From the NCBI GenBank assembly GCA_947169885.1, contig CAMVRM010000013.1, positions 1 to 64,000 on the forward strand: 64,000 nucleotides of DNA, read 5' to 3'. Below the pieces are notes generated by a model. The model was not told the origin of the DNA and ran no database searches. It saw only the letters and a program-made list of their open reading frames with translations. The translations under genes were made by a program, and so were the position numbers. The DNA comes from an uncultured Ruminococcus sp. Its GTDB lineage: Bacteria; Bacillota; Clostridia; Oscillospirales; Ruminococcaceae. This document shows positions 37,237 through 47,762 of this stretch, one piece after another; position 1 is the first letter of the stretch; each line of letters begins with the position of its first letter.

Positions 37237-37327
37237 ATTCGTAACCCTTCTTCCTCAGTTGTTTCCAATACAACCCCCACGCAGCCTTTGTGACTGCGTG
37301 AGTGCTGCACCTGCGGTCAAATGCTTA

Positions 37328-40300
37328 TCAATAGTCCTCGTCGCTGTCAAAAGCGCTGGGACCTCCTGTGTATTCGTCGTTTATGAGGTTGTCCTCATCG
37401 TCTTCGGTGCTGTAAACGACCTCAGTTTCCTCATCGGGAGAACCAACTTCGTGCAGACCAAGACCATCCATTTCGTCCTCATCGAACTTGTTGAAGTCAA
37501 GCGCACTGGTCATATCAGGACCTCTGTAATCCTGATCGTCGTCAGCAGCGGTCTGCATAAGTTCGAGCATCTTGCCGTCCTTGTCGGAAATATCAAGATT
37601 AAGACCCAATGACTGGAGTTCCTTGACAAGAACCTTGAATGCTTCGGGGATACCCGGCTTAGGTATATTCTGACCGTCGCTGATAGCGTGGTAAGTCTTG
37701 TCACGTCCGTCCTTATCGTCAGACTTAACGGTAAGTATCTCCTGCAAGGTGTAAGCAGCGCCGTAAGCTTCGAGCGCCCAAACTTCCATCTCACCGAAAC
37801 GCTGTCCGCCGAACTGTGCCTTACCGCCGAGAGGCTGCTGGGTAACAAGTGCATACGGACCTGTGGATCTTGCGTGTATCTTATCGTCAACAAGGTGGTG
37901 GAGCTTTAAGTAGTACATATAGCCTACCGTTACCTTGTTGTCGAACTTTTCACCCGTGCGTCCGTCATACAGCGTGAACTTGCCGTCCTCGTGCATACTG
38001 ATAGCGTTGGGGTTGATAACATCGCTCATGGGGTTTATCTCGAACTCATCGGTCTTGCCCTTGTTCTCGAGATACTTTTCCTGAGCGGCTCTGAAGCAGG
38101 CTCTGATGTCCTCCTCGTGAGCGCCGTCGAATACAGGTGTCATTACCTTCCAGCCAAGCGCCTTTGCAGCCATACCAAGGTGAACTTCAAGCACCTGACC
38201 GATGTTCATACGTGAAGGAACGCCCAGAGGGTTCAGCACGATGTCAAGCGGTGTGCCGTCCTCGAGGAAAGGCATATCCTCGGGAGGAAGTATTCTCGAA
38301 ACAACACCCTTGTTTCCGTGACGGCCCGCCATTTTATCGCCGACCGAGATCTTTCTCTTCTGTGCGATGTAGCAGCGTACCAGCATATTAACGCCGGGCG
38401 ACAGCTCCTCGCAGTTTTCCTTTGTGAACACCTTAACGTCAATGATAGTTCCGCTTTCACCGTGAGGTACTTTCAGCGAATTGTCACGAACGTCTCTTTC
38501 CTTGTCGCCGAAGATCGCTCTCAGCAGTCTCTGCTCGGGGCAAACTTCCGTCTCGCCCTTAGGCGTTACCTTGCCGACAAGAATATCTCCGGGGCGAACG
38601 TCAGCGCCGATGCGGATTATGCCGTTCTCGTCAAGGTTTGCAAGATACTCCTCCTTGACCTGCGGAATATCTCTTGTGATCTCCTCGGGTCCGAGTTTGG
38701 TGTCTCTTGCTTCTATCTCATACTCCTCGATGTGGATAGAGGTGTATTTATCCTGTCTTACAAGGTTCTCGTTCAGCAGAACAGCGTCCTCGTAGTTATA
38801 GCCTTCCCATGTCATGAAGCCGATGAGGGCGTTCTTGCCGAGAGAAAGCTCGCCGTTTGAAGTTGCAGGACCGTCACCGATGATCTGGTGAGCCTCGATG
38901 CGCTCGCCCTTGTCAACGATAGGTCTCTGGTTGGTGCAGGTGCCTGCGTTCGAGCGCTGGAACTTGATGAGTTCATAGGTGCGCAGGTTTCCGTCATCCT
39001 CACGAACAACGATCTTATCTGCGTCAACGCTCTCAACAACGCCTGCCTTTTCGGATACCACCGCAACACCCGAGTCGAGACAGGTCTTGTATTCCATACC
39101 TGTACCAACGATAGGCGATTCGGTCTTGAGCAGCGGCACAGCCTGCCTCTGCATATTCGCTCCCATGAGCGCACGGTTTGCGTCATCGTTCTCGAGGAAC
39201 GGGATACAAGCCGTTGCGACAGAAACGACCATTTTAGGTGAAATATCCATGAAGTCGATATGCTCCGAGTCTATTTCAAGGATCTGGTCTCTGTATCTGC
39301 CGTTAACTTTCTTTCTTGCGAACTTGTTGTCCTCGGTAAGGGGTTCGTTCGCCTGAGCGACCATGTAGTTGTCCTCAACGTCAGCAGTCATGTAAACTAC
39401 TTCGTCAGTAACAACGCCCGTTTCCTTGTCAACACGTCTGTAAGGTGCTTCGATGAAGCCGTATTCATTTATTCTTGCGAAAGATGCAAGGTAGGAGATA
39501 AGTCCGATGTTAGGACCTTCAGGAGTCTCGATAGGACACATTCTGCCGTAGTGAGTGTAGTGAACGTCACGAACCTCGAATCCTGCACGGTCTCTTGACA
39601 GACCGCCGGGTCCTAATGCGGAAAGTCTTCTCTTGTGAGTAAGCTCTGCAAGAGGGTTGTTCTGATCCATGAACTGCGACAGAGGCGAGCTTCCGAAGAA
39701 CTCCTTGATAGCCGCAGCGATAGGTCTGATGTTTATAAGGTCTCTCGGGGTGAGTATCTCGGAGTCCTGAGACTGAACGTTCATTCTCTCACGGATAACT
39801 CTCTCCATTCTTGTAAAGCCGATGCGGAACTGGTTCTGGAGCAGTTCTCCCACCGAACGGATACGTCTGTTTCCTAAGTGGTCGATGTCATCGATCGTGC
39901 CCACACCCTCGCAGAGGTTCAGGAAATAAGATATAGAAGCGATTATATCGTCAAGGATAATGTGCTTGGGAACAAGTTCGTTCGCTCTTTCCTTGATCTT
40001 CTCGATTATCTCAGATTCTTCACCGCTCTCGCAGGTGTCGAATATCTCTTTCAGAGTGGGGTAGTGTACCTTTTCGTTGATGCCGATAGACTTGGGGTCA
40101 ACGCTGATATACTCCGAAAGGTCTACCATACCGTTGCCGATGATCTTGACTTCACGCTCGACCATTCTCGAAAGAGTCTCGCCCGTTTCCTCAGAAACGT
40201 AATACTCCTTTGCCTCGGTAGTAACGAACGCTTCCATAACGCCTGCGTTCTCTATCTCGTAAGCCTGTTCGTAGCGAAGTGTCTGACCCGGTTCAGCCAT

Positions 40301-41218
40301 AAGCTCGCCCGTAACGGGGCTTATGATAGGTCTTGAAACGGTGTGACCTGCAAGTCTTGAAGCGATACCCAGCTTTTTGTTATACTTGTATCTTCCGAAA
40401 CGGCAAAGGTCATATCTCTTGTCATCATAGAACAGATTGTGGAGCAGTGTCTGGGCGCTCTCAACTGTGGGAGGCTCGCCGGGACGAAGCTTTTTGTATA
40501 CTTCCAGCAGAGCCTCTTCCTTGTTGTCGGTGTTCTCTTTCTGGAGGATAGTCTGATTAAGTCTTTCGTCAACGCCGAATCTGTCGGTGATCTCCTCGTT
40601 AGTGCCGATGCCTAATGCACGGATAAATGTGGTTATCGGTATCTTTCTGTTCTTATCTATACGAACATAAACAACGTCGTTCGAGTCCATTTCATACTCG
40701 AGCCATGCACCACGGTTAGGTATGATAGTGGCGTTGAACAGGTCTTTACCGGTCTTATCCTTATCAAAGTTGTAGTAAACACCGGGGGAACGAACCAGCT
40801 GTGAAACGATAGCACGCTCAGCGCCATTGATAACGAAAGTTCCGCTGTCGGTCATCTTAGGCAGGTCGCCCATGTAAACTTCGGATTCCTTGACCTCGCC
40901 TGTCTCGTTGTTCCTGAGCCTTGCCTTTACATGAAGGCGTGAGGAATAAGTAGCATCACGTTCCTTGCACTGCGAGATAGTGTATTTAGGAACAGGGTCA
41001 ATACGGTAATCGACAAAGGTCAGTTCAAAATGCCCGTTATAGTCGGTAATCGCCGAGACTTCTTCAAAGACCTCTTTAAGACCTTCATCAATGAACCACT
41101 GATACGAGTTCTTCTGCACCTCGATGAGGTTAGGCATTTCCTGTACCTCACGGATCTTGGCAAAGCTCTTTCGGGTATTTTTACCCAGCTTGACGTCTTT
41201 CACATTGACATTCACCAT
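37328..41218 (-). CDS. rpoB: RNA polymerase beta subunit
   Basis: A 1,296-residue subunit, somewhat longer than Bacillus RpoB (about 1,190). The rifampicin-binding cluster is typical ([20 protein letters not shown], then [16 protein letters not shown]), and [15 protein letters not shown] and the C-terminal [14 protein letters not shown] are conserved. The extra length includes an internal stretch and a very acidic C-terminal tail (about 50 residues rich in Asp and Glu). The usual rplJ-rplL genes are not upstream; a perfect-consensus promoter lies about 110 bp before the ATG, so rpoBC is an independent operon here. Confidence 0.97.
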   Translation of the reverse strand: MVNVNVKDVKLGKNTRKSFAKIREVQEMPNLIEVQKNSYQWFIDEGLKEVFEEVSAITDYNGHFELTFVDYRIDPVPKYTISQCKERDATYSSRLHVKARLRNNETGEVKESEVYMGDLPKMTDSGTFVINGAERAIVSQLVRSPGVYYNFDKDKTGKDLFNATIIPNRGAWLEYEMDSNDVVYVRIDKNRKIPITTFIRALGIGTNEEITDRFGVDERLNQTILQKENTDNKEEALLEVYKKLRPGEPPTVESAQTLLHNLFYDDKRYDLCRFGRYKYNKKLGIASRLAGHTVSRPIISPVTGELMAEPGQTLRYEQAYEIENAGVMEAFVTTEAKEYYVSEETGETLSRMVEREVKIIGNGMVDLSEYISVDPKSIGINEKVHYPTLKEIFDTCESGEESEIIEKIKERANELVPKHIILDDIIASISYFLNLCEGVGTIDDIDHLGNRRIRSVGELLQNQFRIGFTRMERVIRERMNVQSQDSEILTPRDLINIRPIAAAIKEFFGSSPLSQFMDQNNPLAELTHKRRLSALGPGGLSRDRAGFEVRDVHYTHYGRMCPIETPEGPNIGLISYLASFARINEYGFIEAPYRRVDKETGVVTDEVVYMTADVEDNYMVAQANEPLTEDNKFARKKVNGRYRDQILEIDSEHIDFMDISPKMVVSVATACIPFLENDDANRALMGANMQRQAVPLLKTESPIVGTGMEYKTCLDSGVAVVSEKAGVVESVDADKIVVREDDGNLRTYELIKFQRSNAGTCTNQRPIVDKGERIEAHQIIGDGPATSNGELSLGKNALIGFMTWEGYNYEDAVLLNENLVRQDKYTSIHIEEYEIEARDTKLGPEEITRDIPQVKEEYLANLDENGIIRIGADVRPGDILVGKVTPKGETEVCPEQRLLRAIFGDKERDVRDNSLKVPHGESGTIIDVKVFTKENCEELSPGVNMLVRCYIAQKRKISVGDKMAGRHGNKGVVSRILPPEDMPFLEDGTPLDIVLNPLGVPSRMNIGQVLEVHLGMAAKALGWKVMTPVFDGAHEEDIRACFRAAQEKYLENKGKTDEFEINPMSDVINPNAISMHEDGKFTLYDGRTGEKFDNKVTVGYMYYLKLHHLVDDKIHARSTGPYALVTQQPLGGKAQFGGQRFGEMEVWALEAYGAAYTLQEILTVKSDDKDGRDKTYHAISDGQNIPKPGIPEAFKVLVKELQSLGLNLDISDKDGKMLELMQTAADDDQDYRGPDMTSALDFNKFDEDEMDGLGLHEVGSPDEETEVVYSTEDDEDNLINDEYTGGPSAFDSDEDY

Positions 41219-41324
41219 GTGCGCTGATCACTCCTTAACTTGTTGATACATAGCTTTCTTCGGCATTTTTGCCCATTTCAACCAGTATAAAAGGGCGTAA
41301 AAACCGATTATGATACATTATATT

Positions 41325-41353
41325 ATTATATAACTTATTTCCGCCTTTGTCAA
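41325..41353 (-). promoter_or_regulatory. Promoter of rpoBC
   Basis: Minus-strand TTGACA (41348-41353), 17 bp and TATAAT (41325-41330), giving a leader of roughly 100 nt. Between here and the next gene's terminator (41354-41498) nothing else was seen. Confidence 0.9.
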
Positions 41354-41498
41354 GTGTCTGTACAAAAAAATTCCCCACACGATAAATTTTCAGAGTTTTG
41401 CACAACCAAAGCCGCATATCAAGGCATTATTTTCTATATTTGCGAATTCATTACTATTTTGTAAATTTTTCGTTCTTATAAAACGACCTCAGACAGAC

Positions 41499-41535
41499 AA
41501 AAAAGGCGCTCTCCTCGTTGTGAAGAAAGCGCCTT
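41499..41535 (-). terminator. Terminator of the sugar-ABC ATPase gene
   Basis: AAGGCGCT (41503-41510) pairs with AGCGCCTT (41528-41535), and on the minus strand a run of T residues follows. Confidence 0.9.
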
Positions 41536-41563
41536 GATAGCTTGTATTAAAAATTTAGTCCGA

Positions 41564-42706
41564 TCAGTTGATAACCGACTTCTCGGTCTCCTTGTCGAAG
41601 ATGTGGATCCTGTTGGGATCAAGAGCGACCTGAATAACGTCCTGAGGTCTTGCAGTAGATCTGGGCGATACTCTTGCAGTCAGCGGGATACCCTCGCAGG
41701 TGAGGTACAGATAAGTTTCAGCACCCATAAGCTCGGTAACTTCAACGGTAGCGTTGATAACGCCTGTTGTTGCGTTCGAGATGAACATTTCTTCATCGTG
41801 GATGCACTCAGGACGGATACCGAGAACGATCTCGTGATTTACCAGCGGCTCGAGAGCTTCGGGGTCAGCCTTAGACTCGGGAACCTGAACGGTGTACTTA
41901 ACGCCTCTGGAAGTCTTGGTATCCTCAGAGCCGAACTCAACGAGGTACTTGTTGCCTTCTTTCAGGAGCTTAGCGTCAACGAAGTTCATCTGAGGTGAAC
42001 CGATGAAGCCTGCAACGAACTGGTTAACAGGATAGTTGTAGAGGTTCTGAGGGCTGTCGATCTGCTGGATGTAACCGTCTTTCATAACAACGATACGGTC
42101 GCCCATCGTCATAGCCTCAGTCTGGTCATGAGTTACGTAGATGAATGTTGTACCCAGTCTCTTGTGGAGCTTGGAGATCTCGGTTCTCATCTGAGCACGG
42201 AGCTTTGCATCGAGGTTCGACAGAGGCTCGTCAAGTAAGAATACCTTAGGCTCACGAACGATAGCACGTCCCAGAGCAACACGCTGTCTCTGACCACCTG
42301 AAAGAGCCTTAGGCTTTCTGTCGAGCAGGTGAGCGATGTCAAGAGCCTTAGCAGCTTCTTCTACCTTCTTTGCGATCTCGTCCTTGGGGACTTTGCGGAG
42401 TTTCAGACCGAATGCCATGTTCTCGAATACGGTCATGTGAGGATACAGAGCGTAGTTCTGGAAAACCATTGCAATATCTCTGTCCTTAGGAGCGATGTCG
42501 TTTACAAGACGGTCGCCGATGTAAAGTTCGCCTTCAGAAATTTCTTCCAGACCTGCGATCATACGAAGGGTCGTAGATTTGCCGCAGCCCGAAGGGCCAA
42601 CGAGGATTATGAACTCCTTGTCCTTGATCTCGATGTTGAAGTCGGATACAGCGATAACGCCGCCGGGGTACTTCTTATAGATCTCTCTTAATGATACACT
42701 TGCCAT
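41564..42706 (-). CDS. Sugar ABC transporter ATP-binding protein (MsmK/UgpC type)
   Basis: A 380-residue ATPase of the CUT1 class that powers import of oligosaccharides. Walker A is GPSGCGKST, the Q-loop is [13 protein letters not shown], the ABC signature [14 protein letters not shown], Walker [14 protein letters not shown], and the H-loop [12 protein letters not shown]. The C-terminal regulatory OB-fold (about 240-380) includes GIRPECIHD. No permease or binding-protein gene is adjacent, so it probably serves several transporters encoded elsewhere, as MsmK does in streptococci. GGGAGG lies upstream of the ATG. It has its own promoter and terminator. Confidence 0.93.
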   Translation of the reverse strand: MASVSLREIYKKYPGGVIAVSDFNIEIKDKEFIILVGPSGCGKSTTLRMIAGLEEISEGELYIGDRLVNDIAPKDRDIAMVFQNYALYPHMTVFENMAFGLKLRKVPKDEIAKKVEEAAKALDIAHLLDRKPKALSGGQRQRVALGRAIVREPKVFLLDEPLSNLDAKLRAQMRTEISKLHKRLGTTFIYVTHDQTEAMTMGDRIVVMKDGYIQQIDSPQNLYNYPVNQFVAGFIGSPQMNFVDAKLLKEGNKYLVEFGSEDTKTSRGVKYTVQVPESKADPEALEPLVNHEIVLGIRPECIHDEEMFISNATTGVINATVEVTELMGAETYLYLTCEGIPLTARVSPRSTARPQDVIQVALDPNRIHIFDKETEKSVIN

Positions 42707-42804
42707 TTAAATAGGACCTCCCTGATTAAGTATTTCATTTTTAGTACATAACAGCCGAGGATACTTAAATGCCAGATTATCCACGCCGTTTTCCGTATAG
42801 TAAT

Positions 42805-42833
42805 ATCATAGCAAATTTTTCATATACTTACAA
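42805..42833 (-). promoter_or_regulatory. Promoter of the sugar-ABC ATPase gene
   Basis: Minus-strand TTGTAA (42828-42833), 17 bp and TATGAT (42805-42810), with a leader of about 95 nt. Confidence 0.75.
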
Positions 42834-42920
42834 GAGTTTTTTTTACTAAACTTTTTATGGCTGCTTTATAAGATTTGACGAAAATTTCGATACAAAAAAT
42901 TCAAAAAAGTGAAATTGACT

Positions 42921-43628
42921 TTATCTGCCCAGTATCTTTTCAACATCTTTGTGCATAATCTCCAAACACTCTCCAAGGGCTAATTTTGGGTCTAAAACAA
43001 GCCCGCCTATCTGCACACGCCTGAGATAAACCACCTTATTTTCCACGGCTTCAAACATTCTTTTGACCTGATGGAACTTCCCCTCATGGATAACAAGGGT
43101 GCAGGCAAAAGGGTCGTCAGGGTCGGGTCTGACCTCAGCAGGACGGCACTTCTCACCTCCGTCTATCGTGACCCCCCGAGCAAAAACGATTTCGCAATTT
43201 GGGTCATATTTTGACGCAAGTCTGACGTAATAAGTCTTTGGAACGTGCTTGACGGGCGAGAGCATTTCGTGAGCAAGCGCCCCGTCATCGGTTATCAGCA
43301 CAAAGCCCTCGGTGTCCTTATCCAGCCTGCCTGCTGGGAAAAGCCCCCTGCGCCTGAGTTCTTCGGGAACAAGTTCAAGCACGGTCGGGGTCTTGCCGTC
43401 TCTTGTGGAACACACGTATCCCTGCGGTTTGTTGAGCATTATGTAGATATTTTTCCGAAATGCCACCTGTTCGCCGTCAATGCAGACGTTTGTGTTTTCG
43501 TCCACTTTTGTGTCAGCCGTGGTGACAGTTATGCCGTCAGCCGTGACACGCTTCTGCTTTATCAAACGTTTAACATCGGAGCGTGAAAGTTCATTTTTTT
43601 GCGATGATATGTACTTATCTATGCGCAT
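42921..43628 (-). CDS. rsuA: 16S rRNA pseudouridine-516 synthase
   Basis: A 235-residue RsuA-family enzyme. An N-terminal S4 RNA-binding domain (MRIDKYISSQKNELSRSDVK) is followed by the catalytic domain, with the nucleophilic Asp in AGRLDKDTEGFVLITDDG and the conserved KTYYVRL and EGKFHQVKRMFEAV motifs. Length fits RsuA (about 230-240) and is shorter than RluB, which has an extended C-terminus. It stands alone on the minus strand, downstream of the P-type-ATPase-like gene. A 10-bp stem (CGGCTGT...ACAGCCG) lies in its upstream spacer without a T run. Confidence 0.9.
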   Translation of the reverse strand: MRIDKYISSQKNELSRSDVKRLIKQKRVTADGITVTTADTKVDENTNVCIDGEQVAFRKNIYIMLNKPQGYVCSTRDGKTPTVLELVPEELRRRGLFPAGRLDKDTEGFVLITDDGALAHEMLSPVKHVPKTYYVRLASKYDPNCEIVFARGVTIDGGEKCRPAEVRPDPDDPFACTLVIHEGKFHQVKRMFEAVENKVVYLRRVQIGGLVLDPKLALGECLEIMHKDVEKILGR

Positions 43629-43735
43629 AATAACCGTCCTTATTCATTATTATTCATCAAATATCGGCTGTCCGTCTGTCAGCTTAAAAAGCATAAACAA
43701 ACGAACAGCCGTTAAGCGTACCTATTTGAACGTTC

Positions 43736-45859
43736 TCAGACTTTCTTAAAACTCTGTAAAAACTTCATTATCAGCATGAAAATAATATCATATGCAAGCA
43801 CCACTGTCGGAGTTATCTGTGCAAAACTGTTCATGAACATGAGTATCACGCTTATCACGATACCCAGTATCATTGCGCCGTACTGCACCGCAACGCCGAT
43901 ATTCGCCGCATATCTGATCCGCTTTGCCGCAATAAGGAGCATAGCGAACGCCCCTGCATCACGCTCGCAGAACATCGAAGCAGGCAGACTGTCCGCAGGC
44001 TCGGTCATAACGTCATATTCGTCCTCACAGCTGACAGGCAGTATCGCCGCCGTCTCGGGCTTGATGTCGAACAGCACCGCAAGATCGTCCTGCTTGATAA
44101 AGCTGTCACAGCTTCGTATATTTATGCTCACACGTTCGTCTTCCAGCGCCTGTATCTGCCTGCGCCTTCTGCGGTCAATGTTTATCGCCGCCGAGAACAT
44201 CATCACAGCTTTGCCTGAAACAGCAAGATATACCACGCCGTTTTTCTTCGCAAATCTTGATTCGGCAGGCGCAGTCGGCAAGCCTATAACGTTGTATTTT
44301 TCAAGCAAAGCCCTGCCGCCAAGTATCATGCGCTTGCTGTCTATCCAGCCTATAACGCCCATTGATGCTTCGGTTATACAGCCGTTGACAGGCTTTGGCG
44401 CACAGCCCGTCATTGCGGTCAATGCCCCTGCCGTAACGCTGTTTCCAGCCGCCGCCAGATCTGCCGCATACAAAAGCGCTTCTTCCTCGGTGATGCCTGC
44501 CGAGAGCATTTTTGTTTCCTCAATGCTCACACAGCCGCCCGTAAACAGCTGAGCCGCATCTATCACCACCGTGTCAACGTCTGCGTGTTCTTCCACCGAG
44601 GAATAACCCAGCATGACAGCGCCGCACCTGAGAAGTTTCTTGCAGGCGGCAGAAAGCGGACTGCTCGAGATCATCAGGAAAGATGCCGCCGACGCTATCG
44701 AGAATGTTCCCGATACAGCCGACAAAAGCACGAACACTTTCTCCTGCGTGTCAGCGGCGTGCTTGTCGAATATCCACGACATACCGCCCACCGCAAGCGC
44801 CGCTATGAATATGAGCGGAACGGTCTTTTCTGCAAACAGATCCGAAAGGTCGGACGAATAGCCATTCTTTATCATGTCACGCACAAAGTCGGTTTGTCTG
44901 AGGTAAGCGATGTTCATGTTCTTCTTTGTGCGAAGTTCGCTCAGTTCTTCTTCATCCGCACGCTGAACAGCCGCAAGTCCGCCGTCCTCGGTCATGAACT
45001 CAAAGCCCCTCAGCGTTCGCCGCACCGTCCCCAGTTTTATGAGCGTACTCAGGAACAAAAGCATTATCGCTGACGATGTGTAGATATGAAAATAGCCCAT
45101 TTTGAGCGATTCGGGGTCAAAAAGCGTTACCAGTCCTGCGATTATCGCCGAGACTAAGTTCAGCGAAATGAGCGTGTCGCTGTCGGGCGAGAAACGGAAC
45201 AGGCTTTTCAGACCGTTGATTATTGTTGAATAAGAAAAACCCACGGCGGTTATACCAAGTATCGTATTGGTGAAGATATAAGCCGAGGGGTTTATCGTTC
45301 GGTCAAAGACTGCCGCCATTGGCTGTTCAAGGTCGTTCGCAATGCTTATGAACAGGCTGAAAACCGTTGCAAACAGCAGTACGGCGGCTCTGACGGTAAG
45401 CGAAGTGCGAAGCTGTAAGATGCTCTCACGAATGTCCGAAACGTCCTCAGCTGTCTCCAACTCGTCCTGTCTGCTCCTGACTTTTTTAGGGTCTTTATCG
45501 TCGCTTGTCCTGAGCGTGAAGCCTGCGCCGTTGTTGTCAGTGCGGCTCTTATACTCGATATGCTGACGTTTTTTAGGCTGTTCGGGAGTTTTTTCAGGTT
45601 CTTCAAGCGGTTCATGATCTATTGTATGCTGTTTAATATCCTCATATTCTTTCCGAACATCATTTTCATCATCATATATTTCTTCCTGAACAACAGGCTT
45701 ATCCGAGCGGCGGCGCTTATGGCGGTGTTCCTCAATATCCTCATGATATTCAGCACTTTCTTCCTTGCCGTCATCATCATCTATCTCAGTGAACCATTTT
45801 TCCCCCGGCGGAGGAATTATCCCGTCACCGTCAAATCTCCTGCTTTCATTTTCTCTCAT
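43736..45859 (-). CDS. P-type-ATPase-like membrane protein lacking the catalytic signature
   Basis: A 707-residue protein. Residues 1 to about 145 are highly charged and probably disordered. Membrane spans occur around 150-275 and 345-400, with a final pair near 645-700, a layout like P1B heavy-metal ATPases. At residue 434 VDTVVIDAAQLFTGG aligns with VDTVVFDKTGTLTEG: the Asp remains but the Lys-Thr-Gly-Thr that make it a phosphorylation site are gone. The segment MGVIGWIDSKRMILGG resembles the nucleotide-domain entry. The hinge GDGxND is not found (SCEDEYDVMTEPAD lies near that place), nor is the TGE actuator motif. I infer a pseudo-ATPase with a possible structural or regulatory role. It could also be an undescribed family sharing only the fold. 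Confidence 0.6.
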   Translation of the reverse strand: MRENESRRFDGDGIIPPPGEKWFTEIDDDDGKEESAEYHEDIEEHRHKRRRSDKPVVQEEIYDDENDVRKEYEDIKQHTIDHEPLEEPEKTPEQPKKRQHIEYKSRTDNNGAGFTLRTSDDKDPKKVRSRQDELETAEDVSDIRESILQLRTSLTVRAAVLLFATVFSLFISIANDLEQPMAAVFDRTINPSAYIFTNTILGITAVGFSYSTIINGLKSLFRFSPDSDTLISLNLVSAIIAGLVTLFDPESLKMGYFHIYTSSAIMLLFLSTLIKLGTVRRTLRGFEFMTEDGGLAAVQRADEEELSELRTKKNMNIAYLRQTDFVRDMIKNGYSSDLSDLFAEKTVPLIFIAALAVGGMSWIFDKHAADTQEKVFVLLSAVSGTFSIASAASFLMISSSPLSAACKKLLRCGAVMLGYSSVEEHADVDTVVIDAAQLFTGGCVSIEETKMLSAGITEEEALLYAADLAAAGNSVTAGALTAMTGCAPKPVNGCITEASMGVIGWIDSKRMILGGRALLEKYNVIGLPTAPAESRFAKKNGVVYLAVSGKAVMMFSAAINIDRRRRRQIQALEDERVSINIRSCDSFIKQDDLAVLFDIKPETAAILPVSCEDEYDVMTEPADSLPASMFCERDAGAFAMLLIAAKRIRYAANIGVAVQYGAMILGIVISVILMFMNSFAQITPTVVLAYDIIFMLIMKFLQSFKKV

Positions 45860-46067
45860 ACAACCACCTTTAAAAAATAAGAAATAAGAATGAAGAAATA
45901 AGAAATATTATTTGTTTGTGATATATTTTTATTTTGCACATTTACCCAATGCAGCCGCACGGACGAGCAATGCTCGCCCCTACAAATATTTTCTCTTATT
46001 TCTTATCTTTTTTCAAGATCCGTCCGCAAAGCGGACACCTTATTTCTTCTTTCTTATTTCTAATTTC
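45860..46067. repeat. 3'-end spacer repeat, copy 1
   Basis: A heptamer tract, then TTTTGCACATTTACCCAA, a GACGAGC/GCTCG hairpin with GCCCCTACAAATATTTT, then GTCCGCAAAGCGGAC and a second heptamer tract running into the rlmB stop codon. The same block order occurs at 46850-47075, 49035-49177 and 51030-51208. Confidence 0.85.
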
Positions 46068-46820
46068 TTATTTATTTCGTCTTTGTCTGACCGCTTCGTA
46101 CATACAGATCCCTGCGGCTACGGAAGCGTTGAGGGAGTTTACTTGTCCGAACATCGGCAGGCTGACAAGAAAATCACAGTTTTCTTTCATAAGTCTGCTC
46201 ATGCCAAAGCCCTCTGAGCCGATGACGAAAGCAGCTGCGCCTGTCAGATCGGTGGAATAAATGTCCTCACCTTTCATGTCAGTGCCGTATATCCACACGC
46301 CCTGTTGTTTGAGTTCCTTGACGGCGGCGGCAAGGTTCGGCACTCTTGCGACTTTCACCCAGCTTGCCGCACCTGCGGAGGTCTTATGCACGGTGTAGTT
46401 GAGCGAAGCACTGCGGCGCTTGGGTATGATTATGCCGTGAGCGCCCGAAGCCTCGGCAGTCCTTATTATTGCGCCTAAGTTGTGGGGGTCTTCTATCTCA
46501 TCACAGATTATGATAAACGGGTCTTCGCCCTTTTCACGGGCAGTTTCCAGTATCTCGGCTATCGTGGAATACTCAGCGCACCCCAGCATTGCGGCGCAAC
46601 CCTGATGCACAGCCCCTGCGCACATATGGTCAAGCTTTTTGTCGTCCACCTGTTTCACGGGTATGCCCTTTTCGGAAGCAAGCGAACATATGCGGTTTAT
46701 TGAGCCGCCTGCGTTCCTGTTCACATAAAGCGTGTCGATATTCCTTCCCGACTTTATCGCCTCGGTAACGGCATTTCTTCCGCATATAAGTGTCTGTTCT
46801 TCATCATTCATTTTCTTCAT
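46068..46820 (-). CDS. rlmB: 23S rRNA 2'-O-methyltransferase of the SpoU/TrmH family (RlmB-like)
   Basis: A 250-residue RNA methyltransferase. An N-terminal substrate-binding domain (ICGRNAVTEAIKSGRNI) precedes the SPOUT knot: CDEIEDPHNLGAIIRTAEA (motif 1), VIGSEGFGMSRL (motif 2) and SLPMFGQVNSLNASVAAGI (motif 3). These match RlmB/TrmH-type enzymes that methylate G2251 of 23S rRNA. The ATG at 46818-46820 is chosen because GGAG lies 7 nt upstream; a longer in-frame extension reads through repeat DNA. Its stop codon is in the heptamer tail of spacer repeat copy 1. Confidence 0.92.
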   Translation of the reverse strand: MKKMNDEEQTLICGRNAVTEAIKSGRNIDTLYVNRNAGGSINRICSLASEKGIPVKQVDDKKLDHMCAGAVHQGCAAMLGCAEYSTIAEILETAREKGEDPFIIICDEIEDPHNLGAIIRTAEASGAHGIIIPKRRSASLNYTVHKTSAGAASWVKVARVPNLAAAVKELKQQGVWIYGTDMKGEDIYSTDLTGAAAFVIGSEGFGMSRLMKENCDFLVSLPMFGQVNSLNASVAAGICMYEAVRQRRNK

Positions 46821-46849
46821 ACTCAAACTCCAACCAACTTTTTTAAATA

Positions 46850-47075
46850 AGAAATTAGAAATAAGAGATAAGAGATAAGAAATATTTTTTGTTTGCGATA
46901 TATTTTCGTCAGGCTCACTGACCCGAGACAGGCGCATTTTTTGTAGGGACAAGCAATGCTCGCCCCTACAAATATTTTTTCTTATTTCTTATTTATTATC
47001 TTTTTTCTAATAACGTCCGCAAAGCGGACACCTTATTTCTTCTTTCTTATTTCTAATTTCTTATTTGATTTAAGT
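46850..47075. repeat. 3'-end spacer repeat, copy 2
   Basis: Same organisation as copy 1: heptamers, GCAATGCTCGCCCCTACAAA, a GTCCGCAAAGCGGAC hairpin and terminal heptamers. It lies between rlmB and the PHP gene. Confidence 0.85.
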
Positions 47076-47078
47076 TTC

Positions 47079-47762
47079 TTATCTGGTTTTAAGGCTTTCA
47101 ATTTCTCCGTATTTGACTGCTTTTACGTAGTCTTGGATCGTTTCTATTTTGGTTGCGGTGTAAACTCCTGCAAATCTGCCGGGAGCATCGGGGACTGCAT
47201 GGTGACAGTCGCTTCCTGCGGTCTTTACAAAGCCGAACTGGTCTGCATACCACTCCGCTCTCTCGTTCCAGATCGGGTCACGGTTGCCTGCATTGTATAC
47301 CTCAACTCCGTCAGTGTATAATGGCAGGAACTTCATGTCACGTATGTAATTTGCTTCACGGAAAGGGTGCGCATGGACAACTATACCGCCTGCTTTATGC
47401 ACCCTGTCGCAAAACTCATGAACATCTATCTCAGCACAGTCGGGATTGTCAAGAAGCCACTGCTTGTCTATGCCGTAGATAAGCAGATCACAGCCGCTCC
47501 ACGCATACTCTATCCCGAACAGAACTGTTATGCCTATCTCGTCACCCTGCTTCTTCGCATTCTCATAACCACGGCAGAACAGCTCCACCTGCTTTTCCCA
47601 CGGAAGTGACCTGTCAACTGTCGTATTGCCGTTCAGGAAGTGGTCTGTTATGATAATAGTGTCATACCCCAGCTCCTTATACTGGCAAGACTGATAAGCC
47701 CCCGTTGCCGATGCACAGGCAGATGTTTCGGAAGTGTGCATATGCGTTTCGGTAAGAAACAT
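47079..47762 (-). CDS. PHP-domain metal-dependent phosphoesterase
   Basis: A 227-residue single-domain PHP protein. Metal-binding motifs appear in order: TETHMHTSE near the N-terminus, IIITDHF, LFGIEYAW, GGIVVHAHPFRE, and TAGSDCHH near the C-terminus. Such proteins hydrolyse phosphate esters (for example histidinol phosphate or small nucleotides) using a trinuclear metal site. The start overlaps the cellobiose 2-epimerase stop by one base, so the two genes form an operon. The link with a sugar epimerase hints at a sugar phosphate as substrate, but that is inference. Confidence 0.87.
   Translation of the reverse strand: MFLTETHMHTSETSACASATGAYQSCQYKELGYDTIIITDHFLNGNTTVDRSLPWEKQVELFCRGYENAKKQGDEIGITVLFGIEYAWSGCDLLIYGIDKQWLLDNPDCAEIDVHEFCDRVHKAGGIVVHAHPFREANYIRDMKFLPLYTDGVEVYNAGNRDPIWNERAEWYADQFGFVKTAGSDCHHAVPDAPGRFAGVYTATKIETIQDYVKAVKYGEIESLKTR

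Noticed and set aside
43655..43725. Terminator hairpin upstream of rsuA
   Set aside because: The CGGCTGT/ACAGCCG stem has a long loop and no T run on either strand.
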